Assembly: GCA_002370555.1 (NCBI GenBank) | Contig: AP014718.1 | Span: forward strand, 3,286,001 to 3,350,000 | Origin: Arthrobacter sp. Hiyo4 | GTDB taxonomy: Bacteria; Actinomycetota; Actinomycetes; Actinomycetales; Micrococcaceae | DNA: 64,000 nt | Direction of reading: 5' to 3' | In this document: positions 8,022-17,345 of the stretch, piece after piece | Layout of the letters: each line of letters starts with the position of its first letter | Numbering within the stretch: the stretch's first letter is position 1 | Position numbers and translations under genes: made by a program | The notes under the pieces: model-generated | The model's database searches: none | Told to the model about the DNA's origin: nothing | The model's input: only the letters and a program-made list of their open reading frames with translations

Positions 8022-9506
8022 TCAACCGGTGGAGTGGAGGAACCGTTCCACGCCGTTCTCTCCAAGAGACAGCCCGATGTGAACAAAATCCGGATCGCCG
8101 CGACCTTCACGCGGCGTGGGGAGCCAGTGCCCGTTCCGGCGCGCTTCCGGTTTTGGTTCTTTTGGCCAGTGTGGGGTTCCCAGTCCTGGTGTTCGCTCTT
8201 GTAGTGCCGGCCCGTGGGCGATATCCAGCCGGGTGGTTCGTTCTTGCTCGCCGCTGTGGGTTTCCAGGTGCTGGTGTGTCTCAAGCGGTGATGTTTGGGG
8301 CAGGGTTGACCCAAATTCGATACACCGGTGGTTCCGCCTTTATGCCAGGCGAGGATGTGGTCTGCTTCGTTGTCCAGGGAGTGGTTAGAACAGCCCGGGA
8401 AGGGGCATTTCCCGTCGCGCATCCGGAGCCAGTTCCGCATGGCCGTGGTGAGACGGTAGTTGGTGCGGCCGATCTCCAGGGCCGCCCGTCCCGCGGGTCA
8501 ACGAGGACGCGGTAGAACGAATCGGCCCCGTTCGACACGAGATCCCGTGCCATCGACGCAGGGATCGGACCGTAGCCGTCAAGCATCGCAGGCTCCTCGG
8601 TAGCGGCGAGCAAGGAAAACACAGGGACCGTAACCAACACCTGTGCCCTCGGTGGCGGAACCTGCCCGGGACCATATTCTGCCGGATTCCCGCTACTGAG
8701 GAGGGCTGCGGCGAGAACGTCGGCCCGGAGTTGCGTGAGCGTCAAGGGCTCGTCAGGTCCCTGCAAACCCCGGGCGATCGCGGTGGTCCGGTTCCAGATT
8801 GCTGCGGCCTGGTCCGCGGGGAGGTATGCAGAGAGCCAGGCCATCCCGTCCCGATCCGGGGCGTACTCCACCCGGCGGTCCAGGACACCCTTTGCGTGGC
8901 GCTTCTCGATACTCTCGGTGTGGTGGCGTTCGCGCCACGTGCGGGCCCTGTGACGGAACCGGAACGCCGGCATTTCTCCTGCGGGACAACCACCGGCCGC
9001 GTTCGGCGCATCCGGGTCCAAGAAGTGGGCTTCCAGAGCTGCGGCACCGGCGGGGTCAAGGGTTGCGGCTTCATCCACCATGGCCCGCGCGTGCTGCCAC
9101 GAAATGGTGCCCGACTGCAGGGCGGACAGGGTCAGCGGCAAAGCAGTCGTGAGCAGTTGTGACTGGTTCAGCAACGCCCCCGCAGCCCGGTCACCGATTG
9201 TCAGTACGCAGGCGACCTCCGCGGTCACCGCCATCTCCTGTGCCCGAACGGGTGCATCGGGCGAAGCGAGGGCCTGGGCGGCCTCCGAATATTTCACTGC
9301 AGCCCGGCTTTCAGTCCCGCCACCCGCGCCTCCACTCCCGCGGCGCCGGAGAGGATGTCCAGGCACGTATCACCCGTGCCATGCAAAGGATCAGCCTCCG
9401 ATGACGCTTCAGAACCAGACACGTCATCCCCGTCCAGTGCTGAATTCAGCACATCAATGGCGGCAAAGATGTCCTCATATGCGTTCGCCACCGCTGCGTT
9501 TCCCAT
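8022..9506 (-). CDS. DUF222 and HNH-endonuclease domain protein (three or more frameshifts)
   Basis: The N-terminal part (MGNAAVANAYEDIFAAIDVL) leads into the DUF222 helical region (LPLTLSALQSGTISWQHARAMVDEA). The C-terminal HNH module reads MRDGKCPFPGCSNHSLDNEADHILAWHKGG then CPKHHRLRH, giving the zinc cysteines and the DHI/HH nuclease residues. Reading needs frame changes near 9330, near 8460 and again near 8130, after which the protein ends VHIGLSLGENGVERFLHSTG at a stop at 8022-8024. Such proteins are abundant multi-copy families in Arthrobacter and other actinobacteria. Their biological role is unsettled; some are thought to be intein- or mobile-element-related nucleases. Confidence 0.85.
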
Positions 9507-9704
9507 AACTCCATCTTCTAGTGGGGGTCTGACATTTAACGGAGAAGGATGTCGCCTAGGTGGCCAAACAGGATGGTGTCCTTGGCGAGACCGTTGAAAC
9601 CACCCGGATCATTTCCCGGCTGGGGTGGCCATCCTCCCCCCGCGGTCCGCGGGACCCGGCCTCCTTGGACGGAGACACCGTGTCGTATCGGGATGGCGCC
9701 ACGG

Positions 9705-9779
9705 ACGACGGCGGGACGTCCCGCCGTCGTCCGCTTACGCCTAATGCCGCTGATCTACGACGCCGACCAGCCGCCGTCG
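9705..9779. repeat. GC palindrome, copy 6, plus SDR C-terminal remnant
   Basis: The palindrome core is at 9705-9730. At 9755-9779 the minus strand encodes DGGWSAS followed by a stop, the characteristic last residues of an FabG-like short-chain dehydrogenase, with no SDR gene attached. This copy lies in a divergent gap (9506 minus to 9803 plus), so it is not the terminator of either neighbour. Confidence 0.75.
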
Positions 9780-9802
9780 CGGGCACGTGAAAGTATTCAG
9801 GT

Positions 9803-10303
9803 ATGAATATCGATAATGATGATGCCAACCTTCCGGCGCTACCGGACTCACAGGGCACCGACGCCACGACTGAAGTCAGCCGCGGCTGGGACCACATCGG
9901 AGCCATCATTGTCGATGCCACACTGCAGCGCCGCCAGAACTACAACGAAACCGTCAAGCCACGCGTCGAAGCCCTCGTCGCGGAATGGCCGGATGCCGCC
10001 ACAACCAGTGGATTCCGCCAGCACCTCGATACGGGGAAGCTCTCGGAAGTCATCGACTGGCCGTCGCCCGGCCGCCTGGCCCAGGTAGAGGACATCACGC
10101 AAGTATTCGAGCGTGAGGGCATCGAAACTGTAGCGGAACTCCGGGGCACGCTCGAGGACCACACCAAGGGTGCCGATCTCCGGGCAGCCCTTGCGCTCGT
10201 GCGGCACGTCAGTCCCAAAACGCTGGATTACATTGGCACACTGACCGGGATCTCAACAGGTGCGGCCGCCCGCCGGGCTGCCGGCGTGGAGGACCTGACC
10301 TAA
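9803..10303 (+). CDS. Hypothetical protein, 166 residues
   Basis: An intact frame starting MNIDNDDANLPALPDSQG, ending with a TAA. It is mostly helical with no signal or membrane segment. A tail LVRHVSPKTLDYIGTLTGIST could be a small helical binding motif. I do not recognise the family. It stands alone between a divergent DUF222 gene and a convergent thioredoxin-like gene. Confidence 0.6.
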   Translation: MNIDNDDANLPALPDSQGTDATTEVSRGWDHIGAIIVDATLQRRQNYNETVKPRVEALVAEWPDAATTSGFRQHLDTGKLSEVIDWPSPGRLAQVEDITQVFEREGIETVAELRGTLEDHTKGADLRAALALVRHVSPKTLDYIGTLTGISTGAAARRAAGVEDLT

Positions 10304-10476
10304 CCGCACATCGATTTTAGTCGCAAAGTCAGCCAATGCGTTCTGGGTTGTCTGGCCGAAGCCGGAGGGCAACCCATAAACCGCAGCGCCGGCAAATGTA
10401 GGCGGGTTCAGCGCCGAGGGCATGAAGCTTCGTGCGACTCATCGTCCTGCCGCAGCAGGAGCATCTGCGGGTGGCT

Positions 10477-10787
10477 TCAGAGTCCACTGTTTTTGAGCGC
10501 TTCAGTTATTTGGTTGATGGTTGGCTGGCCAGCCAGCCCGCTTGGAGTCGCGTATATCCGGCAGGCCAGGTCGCCTGCAGGTGCACCGGTCGGGAAAATG
10601 TCGGACCCATTGACAGTGATCGTGGGGGAACCCGCGAATCCCGTCCCGCAGTATCGGCCGCGGACTCCAGGAGCCGCATCGTCACTGGAATGTCGCTGTG
10701 TCCCAAGGCAGCCAGGGCTGATTCCAGACGCTCCCTTGTCTTGGCAAGGTTGGGGCACTCGTCGATGTAGAGCAGTTCGATCTTCAT
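10477..10787 (-). CDS. Thioredoxin/glutaredoxin-like small protein (one frameshift)
   Basis: MKIELLYIDECPNLAKTRERLESAL is a thioredoxin-fold first beta-alpha-beta with a single active-site-like CP. The second half, after a frame change near 10660, reads FAGSPTITVNGSDIFP, the cis-proline strand of the fold. About 103 residues. Only one Cys sits at the usual CxxC place (ECPN), so it is a monothiol variant. Further cysteines in LACRIYATP may take part. Such proteins often accompany metal or mercury functions, but no mer gene is visible here. Confidence 0.7.
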
Positions 10788-10984
10788 AGAATCATTTTCC
10801 ACCCCCTAACGTCAGCCCGCGGAACTCGCCCGCCGTGGCTCTTGCCACTAGCTAGCTGAGCGAAATTTACGACAACCAAAGATACATTTTGTTGTTTCAT
10901 CAACTTCGCTCGTCGCTGCGCTACGACCCTCTTGCCTGCAATATTGTGCCCAGACGGGCGCCCTCCTCTTGCTTGAGCGAGCGA

Positions 10985-11925
10985 TCAGGCGGGGACGCTG
11001 CCCTCGGCTGCCCACCCGCCGTCACCTGGCAGCAGGTACTGCACAAACCAATCCCTGGCCAGAATCGCCGCCTCCCCCAGTGTCCCAGGTTCTTCGAACA
11101 GGTGGGAGGCTCCCTGGACAGGCTCCAGCCGGTTGGGGGCAGTGCAGCAGGGCTTTCGCCCGGCGGTTGAGTTCGAGGACCCTGTGATTCGCACTGCCGA
11201 CAATCAGGAGCGTCGGGGCGCGGACAAGGGCCAGCCTCTCGCCGGCCAGGTCCGGACGGCCTCCCCTTGAGACGACTGCACCGATCCGTGCGCCCTGTTC
11301 GTCCGCAGCCCACAAGGCTGCCCCGGCCCCGGTACTCGCGCCGAAGAATCCCACGCTGCATGACGCCGTGTCCGGCCTGCTGCCAAGCCAGTCCGTTGCC
11401 GAGGTCAGCCGGAGCGCAAGCAGTTCGATGTTGAACACGTTCGCGCGGTCGAGTTCTTCCCGGGCCGAGCAGGTCAAGCAGCAAGGTGCCCAGCCCTGCC
11501 CCATGGAGCGTCGAGGCGACGAATCGGTTTCGCGGACTGTGGCGGCCGCTGCCGCTGCCGTGGGCGAACACCACCACTCCGGCAGCCGGCACGGGAAGGT
11601 GGATGTGTCCTTGGAGCCGCACCCCATCCGCTTGGATCTGCACGTCTTCATCGAGGCCAGGGTTTTCCGCCGCCGAAGGCGCACGTTCTTGACGCTCGGC
11701 AGCCGCGTCGAGCAGCCACACCACTCCGTCGTCGCTCGTCGGCGAGAAGCTGCGGTAGTAGTAGCCGACAGCTGTGAGTTGCCGGGCGTGGCAAGGCACA
11801 CCACCTCGTCCGGCTCCGTCAGGGCGGCAGGGGCGGCAGGGCAACAGGAACGGCCAGGATCACTTGCGCAGCCCCAGCTTTCGCGCGATGCTGCGTGCCA
11901 CCCGGGCATCGAGCAGAGCCCGTTC
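10985..11925 (-). pseudogene. Phosphoribosyltransferase-dienelactone hydrolase fusion, 5' truncated and frameshifted
   Basis: The C-terminal part is an alpha/beta hydrolase of the DLH type: VVVFAHGSGSGRHSPRN, nucleophile region SVGFFGASTGAGAALWAADE, LVRAPTLLIVGSAN and the His-containing GASHLFEEPGTLGEA. Upstream, in shifting frames, are remnants of a phosphoribosyltransferase C-terminus (VILAVPVA, DEVVCLATP, VGYYYRSFSPTSDD). Natural PRT-DLH fusions are known in actinobacteria. At least three frame breaks occur, and the PRT domain is cut at about 11910-11930, where the sequence passes directly into an unrelated ABC permease on the other strand. Confidence 0.7.
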
Positions 11926-12480
11926 CTGTCTTTATCAGCTGCGTCCGCGGCATCCCGATCCTGGTCATCATCTTCTTCATCTTCTTCGGGATCCCCCTGC
12001 TGTTCCCGGCCTGGCACTGGACAAGTTCACCTCGGCCGTCATCGCACTGACCTGCTTCGCCGCCGCCTATGTGGCAGAAATTGTGCGTGGCAGCATCGAA
12101 GCGGTGCCCCGGGGACAAAGTGAAGCTGCAGAGGCCCTCGGCCTCAACTACTGGGCGAAGCTCCGGTGTGTGGTCTTGCCGCAGGCCAGGAAGATCATGG
12201 TTCCCCCGGCGTCGGCTTCATCATCGGCCTGGTGAAGGATTCCTCCCTGGTGACTGTGACCGGGCTCGTTGAGCTGACGCACGCGGGCAACATCGTCACC
12301 AACCTCACCGGCGACCCCATCATGACGTTCCTCACCGTCGCCGCCATGTACTTCGTCATTTGCTACAGCGTCTCCCTGCTGGGGCGCCTGCACGAGAAAC
12401 GGACCGGCATCCAGGTGGACCCCTCAAACTTCCCAAGCCCGCGAGCGTTTAGATCGGAATATGACTGTGATTCTTGTTGA
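11926..12480 (+). pseudogene. Polar amino-acid ABC permease remnant, 5' truncated
   Basis: The sequence begins inside the permease (FISCVRGIPILVIIFFIFFG), continues with the EAA-like loop EIVRGSIEAVPRGQSEAAEALGL and ends SLLGRLHEKRTGIQVD. This matches the HisMQ/GlnP family of amino-acid uptake permeases. The first 100 or so residues are missing and at least two frame breaks occur (near 12020 and 12205). It overlaps the start of the ATPase gene by 20 bases. No substrate-binding gene is present, so the transporter is non-functional here. Confidence 0.75.
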
Positions 12481-13013
12481 GAATTTGAATAAGAAATTCG
12501 GTCCGAACCATGTCCTCAAAGGCGTTGACTGCCGCATCCGTGAGCGTGAGTTGGTGTGCGTCATCGGCCCCTCGGGTTCAGGCAAGAGCACGTTCCTGAG
12601 GTGCATGAACGGCCTGGAATCGATCACCCCGCGCCAAAGCCGAAATGCTGCTGGCAAAAGTGGGCCTGGCCGAAAAGATGGAGGCCTTCCCCGGGAGCCT
12701 GTCCGGCGGTCAGATGCAGCGTGTGGCCATAGCCCGCGCGCTGGCCATGGATCCAAAGATCATGCTCTTTGACGAGCCCACCTCGGCCCTGGACCCGGAA
12801 ATTGTCGGCGAGGTGCTGACCGTCATGAAGGACCTGGCCAACGAGGGCATGACCATGGTGGTGGTTACCCACGAGATGGGCTTCGCCCGGGAAGCGGCCG
12901 ACCGGGTGCTTTTTATGGACCAGGGACTGATTGTCGAGGAAGGCTCCCCCGATGAGATCTTCTCCTCGCCGCGGAACGCCAGGACTCAGGGATTCCTCAG
13001 GAAGGTTCTGTAA
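12461..13013 (+). pseudogene. Amino-acid ABC transporter ATPase with internal deletion
   Basis: MTVILVENLNKKFGPNHVLKGV and Walker A GPSGSGKST are followed by [10 protein letters not shown], then the sequence jumps near 12630 to [20 protein letters not shown], signature [15 protein letters not shown] and Walker [16 protein letters not shown], ending GFLRKVL. About 65 residues carrying the Q-loop (VFQQFNLFPH-type region) are missing, and the frame changes at the join. GlnQ/HisP family. Together with the truncated permease it is the relic of one importer operon. A palindrome follows the stop. Confidence 0.8.
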
Positions 13014-13033
13014 CCGGGGCAGGCAGTGAGCGG

Positions 13034-13059
13034 ACGACGGCGGGAGGTTCCGCCGTCGT
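13034..13059. repeat. GC palindrome, copy 7
   Basis: Variant centre: ACGACGGCGGGAGG then TTCCGCCGTCGT. It lies 20 bases past the ATPase stop. Confidence 0.9.
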
Positions 13060-13154
13060 CCCGCCCTTGACCAGGCTCGTGAAGCTACACCGCCGTCCAG
13101 CGTGTCGGAGCCAGACCGGTCGCCAGTTGGCGCCGATACTGCCAAACTGAGCCA

Positions 13155-14390
13155 ATGAATGAGGCCCTCCCACCTTCCCGCAGGCCAGGCATCCGCGCTG
13201 CGATGTTTGTTGATTTCGACAATGTTTTCACCGGCTTGCAGGCACTGGATCCTCTTGCGGCGAAGCGCTTTGCCGAAGACCCGAAGCACTGGGCCGACGC
13301 GTTGTCAGCAGGCGGTTCCGGCGAGGACGCCCGCCGGTTCCTGATCCGCAACTGCTACCTGAACCCGGTGGTGTACTCGAAGTACAGGACCTACTGGACC
13401 CGCGCCGGCTTCCGTGTGATCGACTGCCCGTCGCTGACGCAGCGCGGCAAGAGCAGCACGGACATCAATCTGGTGCTTGATGCCATGGACGCGCTGTCCG
13501 GCAATGTTGGCATCGAAGAGTTCTTCATCGCCTCGGCCGACGCCGACTTCACGTCCCTGATCCAGCGGTTCCGGGCCGCTGACCGGATGACCACGGTCAT
13601 CGCGGCCGGCGCCGTGGCCTTCGCGTACCGGGAGATGGCGGACCATGTGGTGGAATCCCACGACTTCGTCGCCATCCTTAACGGCTCAACGGTGGAACCG
13701 GTCCATGCGGTGGCGTCCGGGAAGCAGCAGACTGTCCCCGCCGCAGCGAAGGCGAAGGCCAAGTCCGCCTCGCCCGCCATCCGTGAGGTCCTCGAGTTTG
13801 TCCGCGCCGCTCCCGGACCGGTAAACGGCGCGATGGTGGCCCACCGGGCGCTCACGGCAGAGCCATCCCTGAAGACAGACTGGGGCGGCTGGGGAAAGTT
13901 TGGGACCTGGGTGTCCCAGATCGGCCAGGGCGTCGAATACTCCCCGGCACAAGGTGGCTGGGTGTGGGACGCGAAGCGGTTCTCGAGCGAGGACCTTCCT
14001 GCGCCCGCGGACCTGCAGCCGGGCATCGAGGAACAGGTCACCAGGGTGACGGACGTGCCGGCCCTTTCCGCAGCCCAGTTCCGCCAGATGTTCCAGTCCA
14101 TGGCAGCCAGGCTTCGTGAGCATCCGCTCAACCGCACCGAACTGTCCCGGCAGGTGAGGGACGACTGCGTCAACGCGGACCAGCCGGTCTCCCGCAACGC
14201 CGTGAGTTTTGTCCTTCAGGGCCTGGCCTACGTCAATTTCCCGCTCACCGACGAGGCGACGGCCGAAGGCCTCGCGGCAGCCTGGACCGCAAACGTCGAG
14301 GAACTCTGCCGCGTGGCTCTGCTGGAGTTCGACGCCGCCGAGAAGCTCGCCGTACGGCGCTGGGCCAGCGGAGGACTGCTGGACAACTGA
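13155..14390 (+). CDS. NYN-domain (PIN-like) ribonuclease-fold protein
   Basis: An intact 411-residue protein. The N-terminal NYN domain shows the acidic motifs MFVDFDNVF, GKSSTDINLVLDAMD and IASADADFTSLIQRF, which form the PIN-like metal site expected for an RNase. A linker rich in Ala/Lys (about 195-215) leads to a C-terminal helical/winged region (GGWGKFGTWVSQIGQGVEYSP) reminiscent of OST-HTH/LOTUS-type RNA-binding modules, and a further conserved-looking domain. NYN proteins act in RNA processing or decay. The gene is monocistronic and bracketed by palindromes at 13034 and 14423. Confidence 0.85.
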   Translation: MNEALPPSRRPGIRAAMFVDFDNVFTGLQALDPLAAKRFAEDPKHWADALSAGGSGEDARRFLIRNCYLNPVVYSKYRTYWTRAGFRVIDCPSLTQRGKSSTDINLVLDAMDALSGNVGIEEFFIASADADFTSLIQRFRAADRMTTVIAAGAVAFAYREMADHVVESHDFVAILNGSTVEPVHAVASGKQQTVPAAAKAKAKSASPAIREVLEFVRAAPGPVNGAMVAHRALTAEPSLKTDWGGWGKFGTWVSQIGQGVEYSPAQGGWVWDAKRFSSEDLPAPADLQPGIEEQVTRVTDVPALSAAQFRQMFQSMAARLREHPLNRTELSRQVRDDCVNADQPVSRNAVSFVLQGLAYVNFPLTDEATAEGLAAAWTANVEELCRVALLEFDAAEKLAVRRWASGGLLDN

Positions 14391-14422
14391 ACAACTGGAC
14401 ACCTGAACAACGGGAGAAGCGG

Positions 14423-14448
14423 ACGACGGCGGGACCTCCCGCCGTCGT
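14423..14448. repeat. GC palindrome, copy 8, with adjacent SDR-tail-like sequence
   Basis: Perfect arms with outer AGCGG/CCGCT. It lies between the convergent NYN and GntR genes. Downstream, the minus strand reads GGWSA again near 14478-14492, another trace of the SDR C-terminus merging into the GntR stop. Confidence 0.85.
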
Positions 14449-14490
14449 CCGCTTGCGTTGGTGCCGCTTTATGCGCAGCCGACCAGCCGC

Positions 14491-15252
14491 CTACTTGTCG
14501 ATCAGCGTGATGTCGAATGAGTACAGGTCCGGGCGGTAGGAGTGGCGGCCGATGTCGACAGCCTTCCCGAGGCTGTCATAGACCCGGCGGTTGACGGTTA
14601 GGACGGGATCTCCGGGAGGCATTTTAAGGAGCCGTTCCTCGTCTGGCTCGGCTGTGCGGGCGCCGATGTTCTGCTTGGCCACCCGCATGGTTGCGCCGCG
14701 GGCTCGCATCAGCCGGTAGAGACTGCCTTGTTCCAGCTGTCCGTGCGACAAGGCGGCGAACCTTTCCGGCAGGAAGTTCTCGAGGATGGCGAACGGGACG
14801 CCGTCTGCGAGGCGTATCCTGCGCAGGTGCAGGACCCTGGCGCCAGGTCCGGTGCCGAGGGCTTCGGCAACTTGCGGAGGGGCTGTTATGAGCTCGTGCG
14901 TCAGAACCCTGGAACTCGGGCGCTTGCCAATCCTGGACAGGTCTTCAAAGAGGCTGGACAGTGCCACATCCCGGGTGAGCTGGCCGTGGACAACCTGGGT
15001 GCCGATTCCCCGGCTTTTCACCAGGAGTCCTTTGTCGACGAGCTCTTGGATCGCGTGGCGGATGGTTGGCCGGGAGAGGCCCAGCCGTCGCCCCAGAACC
15101 ATCTCGTTCTCCAGGCGTGCACCGGCGGGCAGGTGGCCGGTAAGAATTGCTTGTTCAATGCAGGACGAGACCTGGAAGTAGAGGGGAACGGGCCCTGCGC
15201 GGTCGACATCCACGAAAAGGTCCTCGGGCAAGACGATGTGATCCTGCAGCAT
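14491..15252 (-). CDS. GntR-family regulator, HutC/UTRA type
   Basis: An intact protein of about 253 residues. The N-terminal winged helix (PLYFQVSSCIEQAILTGHLPAG, then GLSRPTIRHAIQELVDKGLL) is followed by the UTRA ligand domain (ARVLHLRRIRLADGVPFAI) ending RPDLYSFDITL. It lies just downstream of the ABC importer genes on the same strand, 107 bases after the ATPase stop, so it may belong to that operon and respond to the imported compound or a catabolite. ATG at 15252 is the start that begins the family-typical N-terminus. Confidence 0.9.
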   Translation of the reverse strand: MLQDHIVLPEDLFVDVDRAGPVPLYFQVSSCIEQAILTGHLPAGARLENEMVLGRRLGLSRPTIRHAIQELVDKGLLVKSRGIGTQVVHGQLTRDVALSSLFEDLSRIGKRPSSRVLTHELITAPPQVAEALGTGPGARVLHLRRIRLADGVPFAILENFLPERFAALSHGQLEQGSLYRLMRARGATMRVAKQNIGARTAEPDEERLLKMPPGDPVLTVNRRVYDSLGKAVDIGRHSYRPDLYSFDITLIDK

Positions 15253-15359
15253 TATGGTCCTCCGGAATGACGTTGCGAACGGGTAGTGGCAGGAGTCCTG
15301 CTCGACTCGACGGCCCTGCCGCCCCATGGGCAGGGCCGTCGCCGAGCCGGCTCGTCGTG

Positions 15360-16145
15360 TCAGGCCGCGGTGGCGTTCTCACGGTATCGGCGGATGCCGA
15401 GTTCACCTTCGACGACGGCGGCTGTCAGTTCCTCGACGCTCGTGTCCTCGCGGCGAACGTCGAGGATCTTGCGCCCGTGGTTCATAACGATGTGTCGATC
15501 GCAGACTTCGAAGGCGTGGTGGAGGTTGTGCGTGACCAGCACGGAGCTGATTCCGTCGGCCTTCAATGCCCGCAGGTAGTCCAGCAACGCTTCCGTGGCA
15601 CGCACCGCGAGCGCGGAGGTGGGCTCGTCAAGGATCAGCAGACTCCGCTTGAAGTGGACGGCCCGGGCAATGGCCACCGCTTGCGCCTGACCTCCGGACA
15701 GCGACGAGACAAGCTGCTTGGAGCTCTTGATGCCTTCAATGGTCACCACTGAGTCCAGGATTTCGGAGGTGATGGCATCCATCTCCTTGATCTTCATCAG
15801 ACCCAGGCGGTTCGTGATCTCACGGCCCATGAAGATGTTGCGGCTAATGGACATCTGCGGGACCAGTGCCGAGTCCTGGAAGATCGTTTCGATGCCCAGG
15901 CTCTCGGTCAGGGCCCTGTTCACGTGCGGGTGCTTGGTGCCGTCCCAGGAGAAGTCGCCTGCGGTGGCTGCGACCACGCCTGACATGATCTTGACCAGGG
16001 TCGACTTACCGGCACCGTTGTCGCCAAGGAGGCCCACAACCTCGCCTTTTCCGATGTCGAAGGACACGTCGTCCAGGACGGTGTTGACGCCGTACTTCTT
16101 GGTGATGCCCTCAATCCGGAGCAGGTAGTCCTCGTTGATGGTCAT
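15360..16145 (-). CDS. Sugar-type ABC transporter ATP-binding protein
   Basis: An intact 261-residue single-domain ATPase. Walker A GLLGDNGAGKST, Q-loop ETIFQD, signature LSGGQAQAVAIARA, Walker B LLILDEPTSAL, H-loop LVTHN. Single-domain ATPases of this type (FrcA-like) serve FrcB/C-type carbohydrate importers. Its start overlaps the stop of the permease gene by 4 bases (ATGA), so the two are translationally coupled. Part of the LacI-controlled importer. Confidence 0.92.
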   Translation of the reverse strand: MTINEDYLLRIEGITKKYGVNTVLDDVSFDIGKGEVVGLLGDNGAGKSTLVKIMSGVVAATAGDFSWDGTKHPHVNRALTESLGIETIFQDSALVPQMSISRNIFMGREITNRLGLMKIKEMDAITSEILDSVVTIEGIKSSKQLVSSLSGGQAQAVAIARAVHFKRSLLILDEPTSALAVRATEALLDYLRALKADGISSVLVTHNLHHAFEVCDRHIVMNHGRKILDVRREDTSVEELTAAVVEGELGIRRYRENATAA

Positions 16146-17229
16146 GATGCTTTGCCTTCCATGAGCTTGTTGAAGATAGCGGCGACCACGATGATCAGGC
16201 CGACGAATAGCTGGATGTAGAAGCCGGGCGCCTTGCCCAGGATCAGGCCGTTTTCGATGATGCGGATCAGGGCTGCGCCGACGATCATGCCGATGATGGT
16301 GCCCCGTCCTCCGAGGAGAGAGGTCCCGCCCACCACGGCAGCGGCTATCGCCATCAGGGTGTAGTCCTCCGTGGAACCGGGCTGCATGGAGGAGGTCCGG
16401 ACCGAGATCAGGATGCTGGCCAGGCCCACCATTGCCCCGAACAGGGCGTAAGAGAGGAGCTTGACCTTGAGCGGGTTGATGGAGATGGCCCTAGCGGCCG
16501 ATGCGTTGCCGCCGACGGCGAAGATGTGGTTGCCGAGCTTGTGGCGGTGCAGGAAGAACCAGGCCACGACTCCCACCACTATCATCCAGACCAGCTGCGA
16601 GCGGAAGAAACCGAAATCGCCGGCGAAGAGGGTGACGAGTGCTTCGTCTTTGCCCTTGCGCAGCAGCGCCGGTGCGGTGCCGTTGATGAAGATGCTGGCG
16701 CCGGTCCAGAAGAACGCCATGCCAAGAGTTGCGATGAAGGACGGGATGCCGGTGATGACCACGATCAGTCCGTTGATCAGGGCAATACCGGTGGCCGCGG
16801 CGATTGCGGCCAGGACCCCCAGCCCCAGCCGAACGAGTTGGAGACGTGAATGAACGTGATGGAAGAGAACCCGATACTCGCGCCCAGGGAGAGGTCGAAT
16901 TCTCCGGCGATCATCAGGATCCCGACTCCGATGGCAAGGATGGCCAATACCGGAATGCTCTGCGAGATAACGCCGGAGAGGTTGTTGGCCGAAAGGAAGG
17001 GGAAGGCGGGGCTGGCGATGCTGGCGATGACGAAGCCGATGATGACGACCGCCAGGATCGCGCCGATTTCGAGGGCTCCGCGGCCACGGGTGTAGCGGAT
17101 GTAGTCCTTGAATTTCTCGGCTGTTGTAACGGGTTGGTTATCGGCAAGGCGGCGGACTTTGGTGATGGCCCCTGTTTCCAACGGCGCCGTGAGGACGTGT
17201 TGGCCGGTGCCTGTCTCTTGTGGTGACAT
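16142..17229 (-). CDS. Sugar ABC transporter permease, RbsC/FrcC family (one frameshift)
   Basis: Multi-spanning permease. The first half has ALEIGAILAVVIIGFVIASI and the family motif GVGILMIAGEFDLSLGA. The second half has VVITGIPSFIATLGM, NAAAVGGN-like FAVGGNASAARAISI and VVGGTSLLGGRGTIIG. The two halves are in different frames, breaking near 16815; together they give about 362 residues, normal for the family. ATG at 17229 (MSPQETGTG) is preferred over an upstream start. Middle gene of the importer operon. Confidence 0.88.
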
Positions 17230-17345
17230 GACCTGATCTTTCGATGGCAGCGGCGTCAATGCCGCGGAATGGGAGAGGTGGGCGCTGGGGCCCGGAAGGG
17301 GATGGGGCGGAGGCGTGGCCGCCGCCCCATCCCCCTGTGACGCAG

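Noticed and set aside
7553..8440. A single gene joining the HNH domain to the small His-rich protein
   Set aside because: The frame is open only because of a missing base; another frame gives a natural HNH-protein end with a stop at 8022-8024, and a palindrome separates the two genes.
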